In this document: one piece after another, positions 26,494 to 36,897 of the stretch | Layout of the letters: each line of letters opens with the position of its first letter | How positions within the stretch are numbered: the stretch's first letter is position 1 | NCBI RefSeq assembly: GCF_030538595.1 | Contig: NZ_JAUNTS010000008.1 | Coordinates: 62,001 to 126,000 of the forward strand | Reading direction: 5' to 3' | Source: Kocuria sp. | GTDB taxonomy: Bacteria; Actinomycetota; Actinomycetes; Actinomycetales; Micrococcaceae | DNA: 64,000 nt | Notes under the pieces: generated by a model | Database searches by the model: none | Told to the model about the DNA's origin: nothing | Seen by the model: the letters and a program-made list of their open reading frames with translations, nothing else | Translations under genes and position numbers: made by a program

Positions 26494-27462
26494 TCAGGCG
26501 CGGGATTCCGGGATGATGTCGATCTTCCAGCCGGTGAGCTTGGCCGCCAGACGGGCGTTCTGCCCCTCCTTGCCGATGGCCAAGGACAGTTTGTTGTCCG
26601 CCACCACAGCTCGGGCCGACCGCGCCGCAGCATCCAACACGTCAACTCTGACCGTCTTGGCGGGCGAAAGCGCATTGCTGATGAACACGGCGGGATCGTT
26701 GGACCAATCCACGATGTCGATGTTCTCCCCACCCAGCTCATTCATCACGGCCCGTACGCGGGTACCCATTTCCCCGATGCACGATCCCTTGGCGTTGACA
26801 CCCGGGGTGTTGGCAGCCACCGCAATCTTGGTGCGGTGCCCGGCTTCACGGGCAATGGCCATGATTTCAACATCGCCGTCTGAAATCTCCGGGACCTCGA
26901 ACTCGAACAAGCGACGGACCAAGTCCGGGTGCGAGCGAGACAACGTGATGGCCGGACCTTTGAGCCCGCGGCGGGCCTCCACGATGTAGGCGCGGATACG
27001 TCCACCGTGGGGGTACTTCTCCCCCGGTACCTGCTCGTGCGGCGGCAGCAGCGCCTCCACCGTGCCCAGGTCCACCTGGATCATCTGGGGATTACGGCCC
27101 TGCTGGATCTGCCCGGAAACCACTTCACCTTCACGGCCCTTGAAATGTCCCAGCACGTTGTCATCCTCGACATCGCGCAGACGTTGCAAGATCACCTGCC
27201 GTGCGGTGGAGGCGGCAATTCGGCCGAAGCCATCGGGAGTGTCATCGAACTCGCCGATTTTATTGCCTTCCTCATCCACCTCCGGAGCCCAGATGGTCAC
27301 GTGCCCGGTCTTGGTGTCAATCTCCGCGCGAGCATCCTTGATGGCACCGGCGGAACGCAGGTAAGCCAGAACCAGAGCCTGTTCGATGGTCGGGACCAGC
27401 AGGTCCACGGGGATCTCCCGCTCCCGCTCCAGCATCCGCAGGGCACTCATGTCGATATCCAT
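26494..27462 (-). CDS. nusA: transcription termination/antitermination protein NusA
   Basis: Binds RNA polymerase and nascent RNA to control pausing, termination and antitermination. 322 residues from ATG 27462 (AAAGGCTCGAT upstream), the short form without the C-terminal acidic repeats, normal for actinobacteria. N-domain MDIDMSALRMLEREREIPVD; S1 domain GEVVSGQIQQGRNPQMIQVD; KH domains VRRLFEFEVPEISDGDVEI and GENIDIVDWSNDPAVFISNA, then LAAKLTGWKIDI. Confidence 0.97.
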   Translation of the reverse strand: MDIDMSALRMLEREREIPVDLLVPTIEQALVLAYLRSAGAIKDARAEIDTKTGHVTIWAPEVDEEGNKIGEFDDTPDGFGRIAASTARQVILQRLRDVEDDNVLGHFKGREGEVVSGQIQQGRNPQMIQVDLGTVEALLPPHEQVPGEKYPHGGRIRAYIVEARRGLKGPAITLSRSHPDLVRRLFEFEVPEISDGDVEIMAIAREAGHRTKIAVAANTPGVNAKGSCIGEMGTRVRAVMNELGGENIDIVDWSNDPAVFISNALSPAKTVRVDVLDAAARSARAVVADNKLSLAIGKEGQNARLAAKLTGWKIDIIPESRA

Positions 27463-27611
27463 ATCGAGCCTTTCCTGGTCCTGGAGCGCGGGCGTCAACC
27501 GCTGCTCCCCGTGATGGACAACAGCGCACCGCCCGGACGGACGGAACGCTGTTGATCGTTTGTTCATGAAGATTGCGAGCTGCAATCAGATTCGGCCCTC
27601 AATCCTACACC

Positions 27612-28190
27612 TCAGTCCTGCACCTCCACTTTGGCCCGCCGGATCTGGGACAGCTTCCAGGTTTCCGGCTCCAGGAGTTTGACGGGCATGCCCTTTTTGA
27701 CCTGTTCGCTGCGCTGTAGCGTCACGGTGGCCTCACCGGAGTCGGGTGACTCTGAGGCCTCCCCAATTGCCTCCCCCGTCACCACGGATTCCCCGGCTGA
27801 TGTCGGCTCCACCGCCAACAACTGAGCCGTGAACTTCCCGCTGTTGCCGCCTTCCATGGGGGTAACCCTCACGTGACGCCCCACGGAACGCTTCCAATGC
27901 CGCAGCAATGTCAGTTCCCGTGCGGCCCCGGGAGATGAAACTTCAAGCTCGTAAGCGGGACCGTCGACGGCGTCGTGTTCATCCAGTGCCTGCGAAATGG
28001 CCTGGGAGACACGCGCTATGTCTTCCAGGTCAACTCCGTCCGTGGAGCCCTCCGGCAGGTCCACCAAAACCTGCACCACGCGCGTGGCACCGGCTCCGCG
28101 AACCTGCACCTCCTCCAAATACAGTCCCGCCTCTTCAACCACGGGGCGTAGAAGTTCGCTCAGGTGTTGATCGCTGCCCTGCTGGCTCAT
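27612..28190 (-). CDS. rimP: ribosome maturation factor RimP
   Basis: Needed for 30S subunit maturation. 192 residues. N-domain [19 protein letters not shown] and [20 protein letters not shown], with the motif [16 protein letters not shown]-terminal Sm-like domain [11 protein letters not shown]. An insert rich in Glu/Ser/Ala ([14 protein letters not shown]) lengthens the C-domain. The ATG overlaps the proS stop (ATGA), so it is translated from the proS message. Confidence 0.93.
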   Translation of the reverse strand: MSQQGSDQHLSELLRPVVEEAGLYLEEVQVRGAGATRVVQVLVDLPEGSTDGVDLEDIARVSQAISQALDEHDAVDGPAYELEVSSPGAARELTLLRHWKRSVGRHVRVTPMEGGNSGKFTAQLLAVEPTSAGESVVTGEAIGEASESPDSGEATVTLQRSEQVKKGMPVKLLEPETWKLSQIRRAKVEVQD

Positions 28191-29992
28191 GCAACACCAC
28201 CAATGGCTGCAGCAACCGCCGGGCCAACGCCCACACGGGAAATCTCCTGGGCTTCCCCCGTGGCTCGATCCTTGAGTTCCAGCAGACCGTCGGCCAGACC
28301 GCGTCCCACCACCAGCATGGTGGGCACCCCCAGCAGCTCAAAGTCCCCGAACCGTACGCCCGGGGAGACCTTGGGGCGATCATCGAACAGGACGGCAAAG
28401 CCCTGTTCTTCCAGCTCAGCCACAATGGCCTCGGCCTCAGCCATGAACTCCGCGCCCTTCCCCGTGGCCACCACGTGAACATCAGCCGGGGCGACGGCGC
28501 GTGGCCAGATCAGGCCCTTGTCGTCATGGTTGGCTTCAGCCAAGGCTGCAACGGCACGGGTCACCCCAAAGCCGTAAGACCCCATGGTCACCACAACCTG
28601 CTTGCCGTTCTGGTCCAACACCTTCAGACCCAGCACATCCGCATACTTACGGCCCAGAGCAAACACGTGGCCCATCTCAATGCCGCGGGCAGCCTCCAGC
28701 GGACCGGAACCATCCGGTGCGGGGTCACCCGGGAGCACCTGGGCACATTCGATCGCAGCGTCCCAGGTGAAGTCGCGCCCGGCCACAAGGTCATAAACAT
28801 GCTGACCCGCCACATTGGCACCGGTCACCCAGCGGGTTCCGTCCACCACGCGGGGGTCCACAAAGTAGGGCAACCCGGTGGCGGAAGTCTCTCCCAGCAG
28901 AGGTTCATCCAACGTCAAACCAGGCCCCAAATAGCCCTTGACGATCAACGGCTGGGTTTTGAGGTCGTCGTCGCCGGCTTGCTCCACCAGGATCTCACCG
29001 GGAATCTCCAAGACCTCACCCAAGCTGACTTCCAGGCGTTTGAGATCAACGTTGCGGTCCCCAGGCAGCCCCACCGCCACCAGCTGGGTCTCACCATCCG
29101 GGCGGGTCACCTTGACCACCACGTTTTTCAACGTGTCCGCCGGTGTCCAGGGGCGGCCCTGACGGGGGTGCAAACTTTGCGACTGCTCCACCAGGGTGTC
29201 GATCGTGGGTGAGTCCGGGGTGTCACGCACCACGGCGGGCGGGGCGTCGTCGTACGGGAGAGACGGCGGGACCACTGTGGTCACGGCCTCCACATTGGCG
29301 GCGTACCCACCGGGTGAGCGCACAAACGTGTCCTCGCCAATGGCCGTGGGGAACAGGAATTCCTCCGACTGGGAGCCGCCCATGGCCCCCGAATCCGCAG
29401 AGACCGCCACCACGTCCAGACCCAGGCGCTGGAAAATGCGCACGTAGGCCTCACGGTGCAAGCGGTAGGACTCAGCCAAACCGGCGTCGTCCACGTCAAA
29501 GGAATAGGAGTCCTTCATGATGAACTCGCGCGAACGGATCAGACCTGCACGGGGACGCGCTTCATCCCGGTACTTGGTCTGGATTTGATACAGGATCGCG
29601 GGAAGGTCCTTGTAGGAGGAGTAGAGGTCCTTGACCAGCAGCGTGAAAACTTCCTCGTGGGTGGGTGCCAGGAGGTGGTCGGCGTCCTTGCGGTCCTTGA
29701 GGCGGAATAGGTTTTCTCCATATTCCTCCCAACGGCCGGTTGCTTCATACGGTTCGCGCGGCAGCAGCGCCGGGAAGAGCACTTCCTGCCCGCCAATGCC
29801 GTTCATCTCCTCCCGCACAATCTGCTCGATCTTGCGCAGCACGATCATGCCCAGGGGCAGCCAGGTGAACCCGCCCGGAGCCGCACGCCGAATGTACCCG
29901 CCGCGGACCAGCAGTCGATGGCTGGCCACTTCGGCATCTACGGGATCCTCGCGCAGGGTTCGCAGGAACAAGGTGGACATTCGCAGTGCCAA
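28187..29992 (-). CDS. proS: prolyl-tRNA synthetase (bacterial type)
   Basis: Charges tRNA-Pro. 601 residues from TTG 29992, which lies six bases after GGAG and gives the usual beginning [16 protein letters not shown]; the longer open frame upstream is not conserved. Class II motifs: [20 protein letters not shown], motif 2 [20 protein letters not shown], the editing (INS) domain around residues 230-400 and motif 3 [17 protein letters not shown]. The C-terminal anticodon-binding domain includes [19 protein letters not shown]. First gene of the proS-rimP pair. Confidence 0.96.
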   Translation of the reverse strand: MALRMSTLFLRTLREDPVDAEVASHRLLVRGGYIRRAAPGGFTWLPLGMIVLRKIEQIVREEMNGIGGQEVLFPALLPREPYEATGRWEEYGENLFRLKDRKDADHLLAPTHEEVFTLLVKDLYSSYKDLPAILYQIQTKYRDEARPRAGLIRSREFIMKDSYSFDVDDAGLAESYRLHREAYVRIFQRLGLDVVAVSADSGAMGGSQSEEFLFPTAIGEDTFVRSPGGYAANVEAVTTVVPPSLPYDDAPPAVVRDTPDSPTIDTLVEQSQSLHPRQGRPWTPADTLKNVVVKVTRPDGETQLVAVGLPGDRNVDLKRLEVSLGEVLEIPGEILVEQAGDDDLKTQPLIVKGYLGPGLTLDEPLLGETSATGLPYFVDPRVVDGTRWVTGANVAGQHVYDLVAGRDFTWDAAIECAQVLPGDPAPDGSGPLEAARGIEMGHVFALGRKYADVLGLKVLDQNGKQVVVTMGSYGFGVTRAVAALAEANHDDKGLIWPRAVAPADVHVVATGKGAEFMAEAEAIVAELEEQGFAVLFDDRPKVSPGVRFGDFELLGVPTMLVVGRGLADGLLELKDRATGEAQEISRVGVGPAVAAAIGGVA

Positions 29993-30195
29993 AGAGTGCT
30001 CCGTTTCGGATTCATCACAGGTGATTCTTGGGTGCGGCACCCGGTCACGGGAGGCTGCTGCCGCACCAGTGACGCACATCATCAACAACGACGACGGGCC
30101 GGACCCGGGCCATCCTATCGCCCGTGACTCCGCCCCGTCGCCTTTGGAAAATCTGCCGCTCTCCGGAGTACGTCCGGAAGATCAGCGATGAGTTC

Positions 30196-31041
30196 TCACG
30201 CCTGCTGCAGCGCCTCAGCCACCTCGGTCAAGATTGCCTCGTAGTCGGCCTCAGTGCCTTCGTACTCAGACACAGAGATCACGGACACCAGAGAGTTGCC
30301 GTACACCATGCGGCCCGTGTGCACATCCATGCTGCCGTTGGGTCCACTGGCCGTGAAGGTGGTGCGGATGGCGGACTCGGCCGAATCCACGGTGATGTTC
30401 TCATCACTGAGCTCAATGTCCATGGCTGCACCATCCAGCGCCATGGTGGCCTGTTCGCAGTCCTGGGTGGAGGTCTGGAAGTCCTCCAACTGGGTCTCGG
30501 CCTCATCCACGGAGTCATAAACGTGCACGGTGACAATCACGGAGCCACCCTGATCTGCGGCCACCACGGAATCTGCCACATTCGATTGCATGACCCCACC
30601 CATGAAGGAGCCCTTGACCGGATCATTGCAGGTGGTTGGCTGCACGGTCACCTCACCCATGGCTTCCTCCAAGAGAGCCGGAATGTCGTAACCGGATGCC
30701 TCCATGATGGAAGCGGTGGCCGCGTTGACCCGGACGCCGTCAATGGTCTGACCGTTCAGGGCCGCCATCACGGTGTTGTTGGTCAGATCCGTGGGGGCTT
30801 CCCCGGAGGCTGCGGTGCTGGTGCTCGTGGGCGACGCAGTGGAGGTGGCGGTCTCCGTGGCAGTTGCGGTGGATTCGGGTGACTGCGTGGACTCGGCCGT
30901 CTGCCCTGTGGTTTCCGTGGCTGTGGCGGTGGGCTCAGCGGCGTCGTTGTTGCTGCCGCCGAACAGACCGCAACCGGTCAGGGCCAGGACGGTGGCGGCA
31001 GAGGTGGCTGTGATCCATGCGAATCGACGTTGAGTTGCCAT
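30196..31041 (-). CDS. secreted lipoprotein of unknown function
   Basis: 281 residues from ATG 31041 behind AAGGAGCACC. Signal ATSAATVLALTGCGLFGG with lipobox LTGC. A Thr/Ser/Ala/Glu-rich linker (about residues 35-85) holds the globular domain away from the membrane. The domain includes RVNAATASIMEASGYDIPAL and CNDPVKGSFMGG, then SVIVTVHVYDSVDEAETQLE, and ends TEVAEALQQA. Two cysteines (TTCNDP, TQDCEQ) could form a disulfide. It is paralogous to the next gene upstream. Confidence 0.75.
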   Translation of the reverse strand: MATQRRFAWITATSAATVLALTGCGLFGGSNNDAAEPTATATETTGQTAESTQSPESTATATETATSTASPTSTSTAASGEAPTDLTNNTVMAALNGQTIDGVRVNAATASIMEASGYDIPALLEEAMGEVTVQPTTCNDPVKGSFMGGVMQSNVADSVVAADQGGSVIVTVHVYDSVDEAETQLEDFQTSTQDCEQATMALDGAAMDIELSDENITVDSAESAIRTTFTASGPNGSMDVHTGRMVYGNSLVSVISVSEYEGTEADYEAILTEVAEALQQA

Positions 31042-31227
31042 GGTGTGGTGCTCCTTGAGGTGAGTTGTGCAGGCAAGTGCTGGCCGCTTCTGTTGGCTGT
31101 GCGCAGTGTGTCCGCTGCCTTCGGTGCGTGGGGTGCGGCCAGGCCCACGCACGCGGTCGAGTCACAGGCATTGCCCCCAATCAGATGATGACTAGGGGCA
31201 ACGCCGCGGTGTGCAGATGAGAATTGG

Positions 31228-32112
31228 TCAGGACTGAGTGGGGCTGGGGCTGGCCGTGTCTGTGGGGCTGGCTGATCCGGTGGGCTCCACCGGTCCATCC
31301 ACAAAGGCCGTGGCAACGTCCGCAAGCGCGGACTGCAACTCTTGTTCACTGGCCGGGGTGGCGGAACCGGTGTCACCTTCCACCACAGAGATGCCGTTAC
31401 CGGGCGCAACCATGACCACCAGGTTGCCCACGCTCATCACACCGGAGCTGAAAGTGGTTTCACCGGCAGCAGTGGGACTGGGGCTGGCCGTGGCACCACC
31501 GGTGGCACCACCGGAGGCACCAGCACCTGAGAGGACCAAGGTTTCACCAGCACCTTCAACATACGGGTTGGACTATGAAGAATCCACTGTGGTTTCATCA
31601 CCCATCACACTGAGGGTCACGTTTTCACAGTCCCCCAAACTGGACTCCAGATCCTTGACAGCCTGATCGGCGGCGTCCCGGGAATCCATGACCCGAACGG
31701 AAACGGTCATGTCATCCGCGTTGGTGCCACCCACCATGTCCGCCAGGTTGGGAGAGAGACCGTTCCCGTCCATGGTTCCAGCCGAGATCGCAGTGAACAG
31801 GGGGTCTTTGCACTCGGTGGGGTCACTTTCCACCATGGACATGATCATCTGCAGCATGGACTGCGCATCCTCGGACTCCGCACCACCCAGTGCATCCCCA
31901 GCGGGGGCCACACCGGTGAGTTCTTCACCATTGACCGTGGCGGCTGCCAACGTGGATTCTGCGGTTTCCAAGGTGTAGTCATCCGGGGCCACCACAGGAG
32001 TGGGGCTCGCTGACTCCCCACCTCCGTTGCCGCTTCCCCCATTGCCACAGGCGGTCAGTGCAAGCACGCAGACGGCACCTGTTGCCAACAAGAACTTCGA
32101 CTTCTCAGCCAT
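31228..32112 (-). pseudogene. lipoprotein paralogue split by an in-frame amber codon
   Basis: From ATG 32112 the frame gives a lipoprotein signal (FLLATGAVCVLALTACGNGG, lipobox LTAC) and a domain like its neighbour (MVESDPTECKDPLFTAISAG, SVRVMDSRDAADQAVKDLES). A TAG at 31573-31575 ends it after 179 residues. The same frame then continues without another stop for 114 codons to TGA 31228 (NPYVEGAGETLVLSGAGASG ...). Total 294 codons against 281 for the intact paralogue. Either a recent nonsense mutation, read-through, or a base-calling error. The truncated product would still be exported. Confidence 0.75.
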
Positions 32113-32327
32113 GTTTCTCCCCTTCGTTGGCCGGCTCCACCGTCAGTACGACGGTGCGGATTCGATCCGGCATTGATGCCGCTCACACTAATGATGTGCA
32201 GATGCTAATTCCAGTAGGCGCGGTGGAATTTCCCGGCGTGGCACTCGTATGACACGACATGACGAAGTGAGCGAGGGTACGACGAACGGACAAGGCTGCC
32301 GACACACCCCATCAGCCTCCGAGCATC

Positions 32328-32360
32328 GAGTTGTGCCGTCCACAATGGGCGGCACAACTC
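32328..32360 (-). terminator. terminator after the GNAT gene
   Basis: Perfect 10-bp stem GAGTTGTGCC (32328-32337) / GGCACAACTC (32351-32360), just past the stop of the ispG-GNAT pair on the minus strand. Confidence 0.65.
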
Positions 32361-32378
32361 ACTGACCGCCGCCGAGCA

Positions 32379-33260
32379 TCAGAACAGCACCGTGGCGAAT
32401 GTGCCCACCTGGCGGAATCCTGCGCGGTGGTAGGACTTCAAGGCCGGGATGTTGTAGGAGTTCACGTACAGGCTGACCACGGGCCAACGGCGTCGTACCT
32501 GCTCCACCACTGCGGTCATACACGGCGCGGAAAGCCCCTGCCCGCGGAACTCAGGGTCCACCCACACCCCTTGGATCTGGCAGACCTCCCCCGCAGCGGC
32601 CCCAATATCTGCTTTGAAGACCACCGCACCGTTGCGGATCACCACATAGGTGCGGGTCTGGCGCAGCAAATTGATCATGCGGATCACATAGGGAGAGTCT
32701 TTGGCCACGTAGGGTGCGTACCCAACTTCCTCCGTGAACATGGCGGCACTGGCGGGAAGAACCTGAGCCAGCTCCTGCGGCTGAGCCACGCGCACCTCCG
32801 GATGAGGTTCACAGCGGCTTGGCTCGGTTGCGGTCATCAGCGGTTGTTCTTCACGTACGGCAAAGGGCTGGTCCCAGTGCGGCGCCAGCCAACGCCACAG
32901 TCCCAACACTTCACGCTGGGGGCCAAAGAAAGAACTGCGTTTGACCGTTGATTCGGCAAGGTGGGTGGCCACCAGTTCAATGCCTTGATCTTCCAGGGCA
33001 ACGGGAACCACATTGCTGCCCACCCAGCAGGCACCGGTCAGTGTGATGGCCTGCGAGCGCCGCCCGGGTAGGGTCCATCCACTCCGGGTGGTGGCCACCA
33101 CCGGTGCCGACTGGGCAGAGTCCGCGGCCCGAAACCTGCCGTGGTTCTCCGCCACAAAAGCGGAGCTGACCGGATGCTCGGCCATGAGCCGGGTCAGGGC
33201 TCCGGCCGGTACCGCGTGGGGCAGGATCAACCGGGTTGGTGACCCGGCAAATAGTTTCAT
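32379..33260 (-). CDS. GNAT acetyltransferase with N-terminal DUF4081-type domain
   Basis: 293 residues; ATG overlaps the ispG stop (ATGA). The N-terminal half ([38 protein letters not shown]) matches the actinobacterial DUF4081 layout. The C-terminal GNAT domain has [20 protein letters not shown], the acetyl-CoA loop [20 protein letters not shown] and [20 protein letters not shown]. This gene follows ispG in many actinobacteria; the substrate is unknown. Confidence 0.88.
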   Translation of the reverse strand: MKLFAGSPTRLILPHAVPAGALTRLMAEHPVSSAFVAENHGRFRAADSAQSAPVVATTRSGWTLPGRRSQAITLTGACWVGSNVVPVALEDQGIELVATHLAESTVKRSSFFGPQREVLGLWRWLAPHWDQPFAVREEQPLMTATEPSRCEPHPEVRVAQPQELAQVLPASAAMFTEEVGYAPYVAKDSPYVIRMINLLRQTRTYVVIRNGAVVFKADIGAAAGEVCQIQGVWVDPEFRGQGLSAPCMTAVVEQVRRRWPVVSLYVNSYNIPALKSYHRAGFRQVGTFATVLF

Positions 33261-34420
33261 CCGGCCACGGTGACGGTGGGGGCTGCGGATTCCTCCCCAT
33301 CCTCCGCGTCCATCTCCTCCGCAATGCGGTTGGCTTCCGCGATCAGGGTTTCCACGATCTGGTCTTCGGGAACGGTGCGGATGACCTCGCCCTTGACAAA
33401 AATCTGCCCCTTGCCGTTGCCGGAGGCCACTCCCAAATCGGCCTCACGGGCTTCACCGGGTCCGTTGACCACACAGCCCATAACTGCCACGCGCAGCGGG
33501 ACGGTGAGATCTTTGAGACCTTCGGTGACGTCGTCGGCAAGTTTGTAAACGTCCACTTGGGCCCGCCCACAGGACGGGCAGGAGACAATTTCCAGTTTCT
33601 TGGGGCGCAACCCTAGGGACTGCAGGATCTGGCTGCCCACCTTCACTTCCTCCACGGGAGGTGCGGAGAGGGAGACCCGGATGGTGTCGCCAATGCCTTG
33701 GGAGAGCAGCGCGCCAAAGGCGGTGGCGGACTTGATGGTGCCTTGGAAGGCGGGGCCGGCTTCCGTGACCCCCAGGTGCAGGGGCCAATCCCCTTCAGCG
33801 GCCAACAGTTGGTAGGCCTGCACCATGGTGACCGGGTCATTGTGCTTGACGGAGATTTTGAAGTCGTGAAAATCGTGTTCCTCGAACAGGGAGGCTTCCC
33901 ATTTGGCGGACTCCATCAGTGCCTCCGGGGTGGCCCGGCCGTACTTCTCCATGAGGCGCTTGTCCAGGGAACCGGCATTGACACCAATGCGGATGGACAC
34001 CCCTGCGTCCTTGGCCGCCTTGGCGATCTCCCCCACTTGGTCATCGAACTTGCGGATGTTGCCCGGGTTCACGCGCACTGCCGCGCAGCCGGCGTCGATG
34101 GCTGCGAACACGTACTTGGGCTGGAAGTGAATGTCTGCGATCACGGGAATCGGGGACTTCATGGCAATGATGGGGAGGGCATCGGCGTCGTCCTGGGACG
34201 GGCAGGCCACGCGGACAATGTCGCAGCCGGCTGCGTTCAGTTCCGCAATCTGCTGCAGGGTGGAGTTGATGTCCGTGGTGGGGGTGGTGGTCATGGACTG
34301 CACACTCACTGGGCATTCGGAGCCGACTCCCACCGCGCCCACGCGGATCTGCCGGGTCTTACGACGCGGCGAAAGAACGGGCTGAGGTGGCGCGGGCATG
34401 CCCAGGCTGACCGGACTCAC
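33257..34420 (-). CDS. ispG: 4-hydroxy-3-methylbut-2-en-1-yl diphosphate synthase
   Basis: Iron-sulphur enzyme of the MEP isoprenoid pathway that makes HMBPP from ME-cPP. 387 residues from GTG 34420, five bases after AGGAG; an upstream GTG at 34435 has no such site. Motifs: [60 protein letters not shown], and cluster ligands in [12 protein letters not shown] and [17 protein letters not shown]. With rseP upstream and dxr further away it marks the MEP neighbourhood. Confidence 0.97.
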   Translation of the reverse strand: MSPVSLGMPAPPQPVLSPRRKTRQIRVGAVGVGSECPVSVQSMTTTPTTDINSTLQQIAELNAAGCDIVRVACPSQDDADALPIIAMKSPIPVIADIHFQPKYVFAAIDAGCAAVRVNPGNIRKFDDQVGEIAKAAKDAGVSIRIGVNAGSLDKRLMEKYGRATPEALMESAKWEASLFEEHDFHDFKISVKHNDPVTMVQAYQLLAAEGDWPLHLGVTEAGPAFQGTIKSATAFGALLSQGIGDTIRVSLSAPPVEEVKVGSQILQSLGLRPKKLEIVSCPSCGRAQVDVYKLADDVTEGLKDLTVPLRVAVMGCVVNGPGEAREADLGVASGNGKGQIFVKGEVIRTVPEDQIVETLIAEANRIAEEMDAEDGEESAAPTVTVAG

Positions 34421-34604
34421 GAATGCTCCTGACACTTTGACGATTCAAGGCTCTCGACTGCGCGGCCGCGTGCCCCGCACACCACCGCAGCTTGCCGAGC
34501 TCCTATTGTGCCCCAGTCCGGGACAAGACGACACCACACCCACAACGACGACGCCGTAGCCTCCCACCGCAGCCGGCCCACCCCAAGACCGTGGCCGACT
34601 GAGT

Positions 34605-35957
34605 TCACAACAAGCGCACCGGTTCAATGATGTCTGCAACAACCAGCACCACGGTCATCACCAGGAAGGCCCCCACCACCACGTAGGTGAGGGGTAGGAG
34701 TTTCAGGGGGTCAAAGGGGCCGGGGTCGGCACGCCGGGTGATTTTGGCCCAGGTCCGGCGCAGCTTCTCCCACAGCGCACCAGCAATGTGACCGCCGTCC
34801 AGTGGGAGCAGCGGCAGCAGGTTGAAGGCGAACAGCGCCATGTTCACGGACCCGATCAGCCCCACCAGGGTGGCGGACTTCTCCCGCAGGTTCAGCTGGT
34901 CCGTGGTGGCCACTTCACCGGAGATGCGCCCCACCCCCACCACGGACATGGGGCCGTTGGGATCGCGCGGTGCGTCCGTGACTGTTGACACTGCGGTGTT
35001 CCACACGTTGACGGGCAGCCGCCACAGCACCCCGGCCACGTTGGTCATGGCATCCCACACGGCGCCGGGAACCTCCGTGACAGGTTGGGGCACCATGTCA
35101 AAACGTGGGGAGACCCCAATGAAGCCCACGTCCTGCAGCACGTACTGGCCGTTGTCCAGGACCGGTTCGCCCTGTCCGTCCAGCATGGGCCGCTCCGTCA
35201 ACAACGGGGTGATGGTGGTGCTGATCTCCTGGCCGTCACGCTGGTACACCATGGGGATTTCTCGGTTGCCCTGCTCCCGGATGATGGTGGTCAGCTCCTC
35301 CCAGCTTTCCACCTCCTGCCCGTTCAGGGACACAATCCGGTCCCCCGGCTCCAAGCCCGCCGCATTGGCCGGTGCCTGCGGGTCCTGATCCGTGCACTCG
35401 GTGCGCGTCTGGGCCTGGTCCTGAGCATCCGTGGCCTGGACCTGCACCACACATTCGTTGACCGTGGAAATCTGCGTGGTGGGGGCCTCCCGCCCAAAAC
35501 CCATGATCAGCACAGCTATGCACACCACTGCGATCACCAAGTTCATGAACGGACCGCCGAACATGATGATGATCCGCTTGTGGACCGGCAGTTTGTAAAA
35601 GGCGCGGTCTTCATCCCCCGGCTGATAGTGCAGGTCATCCTGGCTGCGGGTCTCAGCCACGGCTTGCTGGAACAAGCCGGTGGAATCCACACTCGGCGCT
35701 TCACCTTTGTGCGGCGGGTACATCCCCACCATCGCCACGTAGCCACCCAGAGGGATGGCTTTGAGCCCGTACTCGGTCTCACCGCGTCGTCGGGAAAAAA
35801 TGGTGCGGCCAAAGCCCACCATGTATTGCCGCACCCGCACTTTGAAGAGTTTGGCGGGCACCAGATGCCCCACCTCGTGCAGGGCGATGGAGAGGATGAA
35901 AGCCACGGCCGCGATCAACACCCCGGCCACATAGAGCAGAACAGTCACGGCGGACAT
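34605..35957 (-). CDS. rseP: site-2 zinc metalloprotease of the RseP/Rip1 family
   Basis: Cuts membrane-bound regulators such as anti-sigma factors inside the membrane. 450 residues. First helix carries the zinc motif HEVGH (ILSIALHEVGHLVPAKLF), followed by GFGRTIFSRRRGETEYGLKA. A PDZ domain spans about residues 190-290 (AAGLEPGDRIVSLNGQEVES). The C-terminal motif FNLLPLLPLDGGHIAGAL supplies the third zinc ligand. It lies between dxr and ispG in most actinobacteria; here an 11-kb block separates it from dxr. Confidence 0.93.
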   Translation of the reverse strand: MSAVTVLLYVAGVLIAAVAFILSIALHEVGHLVPAKLFKVRVRQYMVGFGRTIFSRRRGETEYGLKAIPLGGYVAMVGMYPPHKGEAPSVDSTGLFQQAVAETRSQDDLHYQPGDEDRAFYKLPVHKRIIIMFGGPFMNLVIAVVCIAVLIMGFGREAPTTQISTVNECVVQVQATDAQDQAQTRTECTDQDPQAPANAAGLEPGDRIVSLNGQEVESWEELTTIIREQGNREIPMVYQRDGQEISTTITPLLTERPMLDGQGEPVLDNGQYVLQDVGFIGVSPRFDMVPQPVTEVPGAVWDAMTNVAGVLWRLPVNVWNTAVSTVTDAPRDPNGPMSVVGVGRISGEVATTDQLNLREKSATLVGLIGSVNMALFAFNLLPLLPLDGGHIAGALWEKLRRTWAKITRRADPGPFDPLKLLPLTYVVVGAFLVMTVVLVVADIIEPVRLL

Positions 35958-36090
35958 GCAACCACACTCAGCTCACAGTTCCCCACCGGGTACCGGCAAA
36001 GTACGTGGGTGCCGTACGCATTCGACCACCCGCCGTACGCATTTAGCCCACTCCGGGGCATTTTTTTGGTCATTTGCGTACTCGGACCAA

Positions 36091-36207
36091 CGACGACGGG
36101 CCCCTTCCACAGCGGACCTCAAGCGAGAAGGTCCGGAGAGACGACGACGGGCCCCTTCCGCAGCGGACCTCAAGCGAAGCAGTCCAAGGAAGGGGCCCGT
36201 CGTCGTC
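36091..36207. repeat. long palindromic repeat, family I (locus 1)
   Basis: A 36-bp unit (CGACGACGGGCCCCTTCC at its start) occurs twice, at 36091-36126 and 36142-36177, with one mismatch. The second copy forms a perfect 20-bp stem with 36188-36207. Loop sequence GCGGACCTCAAGCGAAGCAG recurs almost unchanged at the 48.5-kb locus. It follows the metI stop and may act as a terminator or as a mobile REP-like unit. Bases 35958-36090 and 36208-36240 hold nothing else. Confidence 0.75.
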
Positions 36208-36240
36208 ATGACGTGGCCGCTCAGGCCAGATCAGCCAAAC

Positions 36241-36897
36241 TCAGCGGCGCATGATTTTCCGCGCCAGGGAGTTGCCGAAGAACTGGACCAGTTGCACCAG
36301 GACAATGATCACGGCGACGGCGGCCCAGGTCACCTCATCGTTGAACCGCTGGTAGCCCAGGCGCAAGGCAAAGTCGCCCAGACCACCGGCGCCGATGGCA
36401 CCGGCCATGGCGGACATGTCCGTGACGCCGATGACCAGGAAGGTGTAACCCAGCACCAGGGGTCCGAGGGCCTCGGGCAGGATCACCGTGGTGATGATCT
36501 TGGGCCGGGAGACACCCATGGAGCGGGCGGCTTCCACCACACCGGGGTCCACGGACATCAGGTTCTGTTCCACAATGCGCGCCACGGCAAACACGGCGGC
36601 AATGGACATGGCAAAGATCGCGGCATTTTGCCCCAGGCGGGTACCGATCACGGAGTCCGTCAGGGGGCCCAGTGCGGCCAGCAAGATGATGAACGGGATG
36701 GGCCGAACAAAATTGACCACCAGGTTGATCGCGGTGTTCACCGCCCGGCTGGCGTACAAGTTCCCCGGGCGAGTGACGTAGAGGGCCACGCCAAAGAACA
36801 AACCGATCAGTCCGGCAATCACCATGGTCACGGAGACCATGTAGAGAGTCTGCCCAATGGCAGTCAGCAGTTGCGGACCCAAAACGGACCAGTTCAT
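36241..36897 (-). CDS. metI: methionine ABC transporter permease
   Basis: Integral membrane half of the MetNIQ importer. 218 residues with five or six hydrophobic helices. The EAA coupling loop EAARSMGVSRPKIITTVILPEA and the family segment VGVTDMSAMAGAIGAGGLGD are clear; the N-terminus contains TLYMVSVTMVIAGLIGLFFG. The ATG overlaps the metN stop. Last gene of the metQNI operon. Confidence 0.95.
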   Translation of the reverse strand: MNWSVLGPQLLTAIGQTLYMVSVTMVIAGLIGLFFGVALYVTRPGNLYASRAVNTAINLVVNFVRPIPFIILLAALGPLTDSVIGTRLGQNAAIFAMSIAAVFAVARIVEQNLMSVDPGVVEAARSMGVSRPKIITTVILPEALGPLVLGYTFLVIGVTDMSAMAGAIGAGGLGDFALRLGYQRFNDEVTWAAVAVIIVLVQLVQFFGNSLARKIMRR

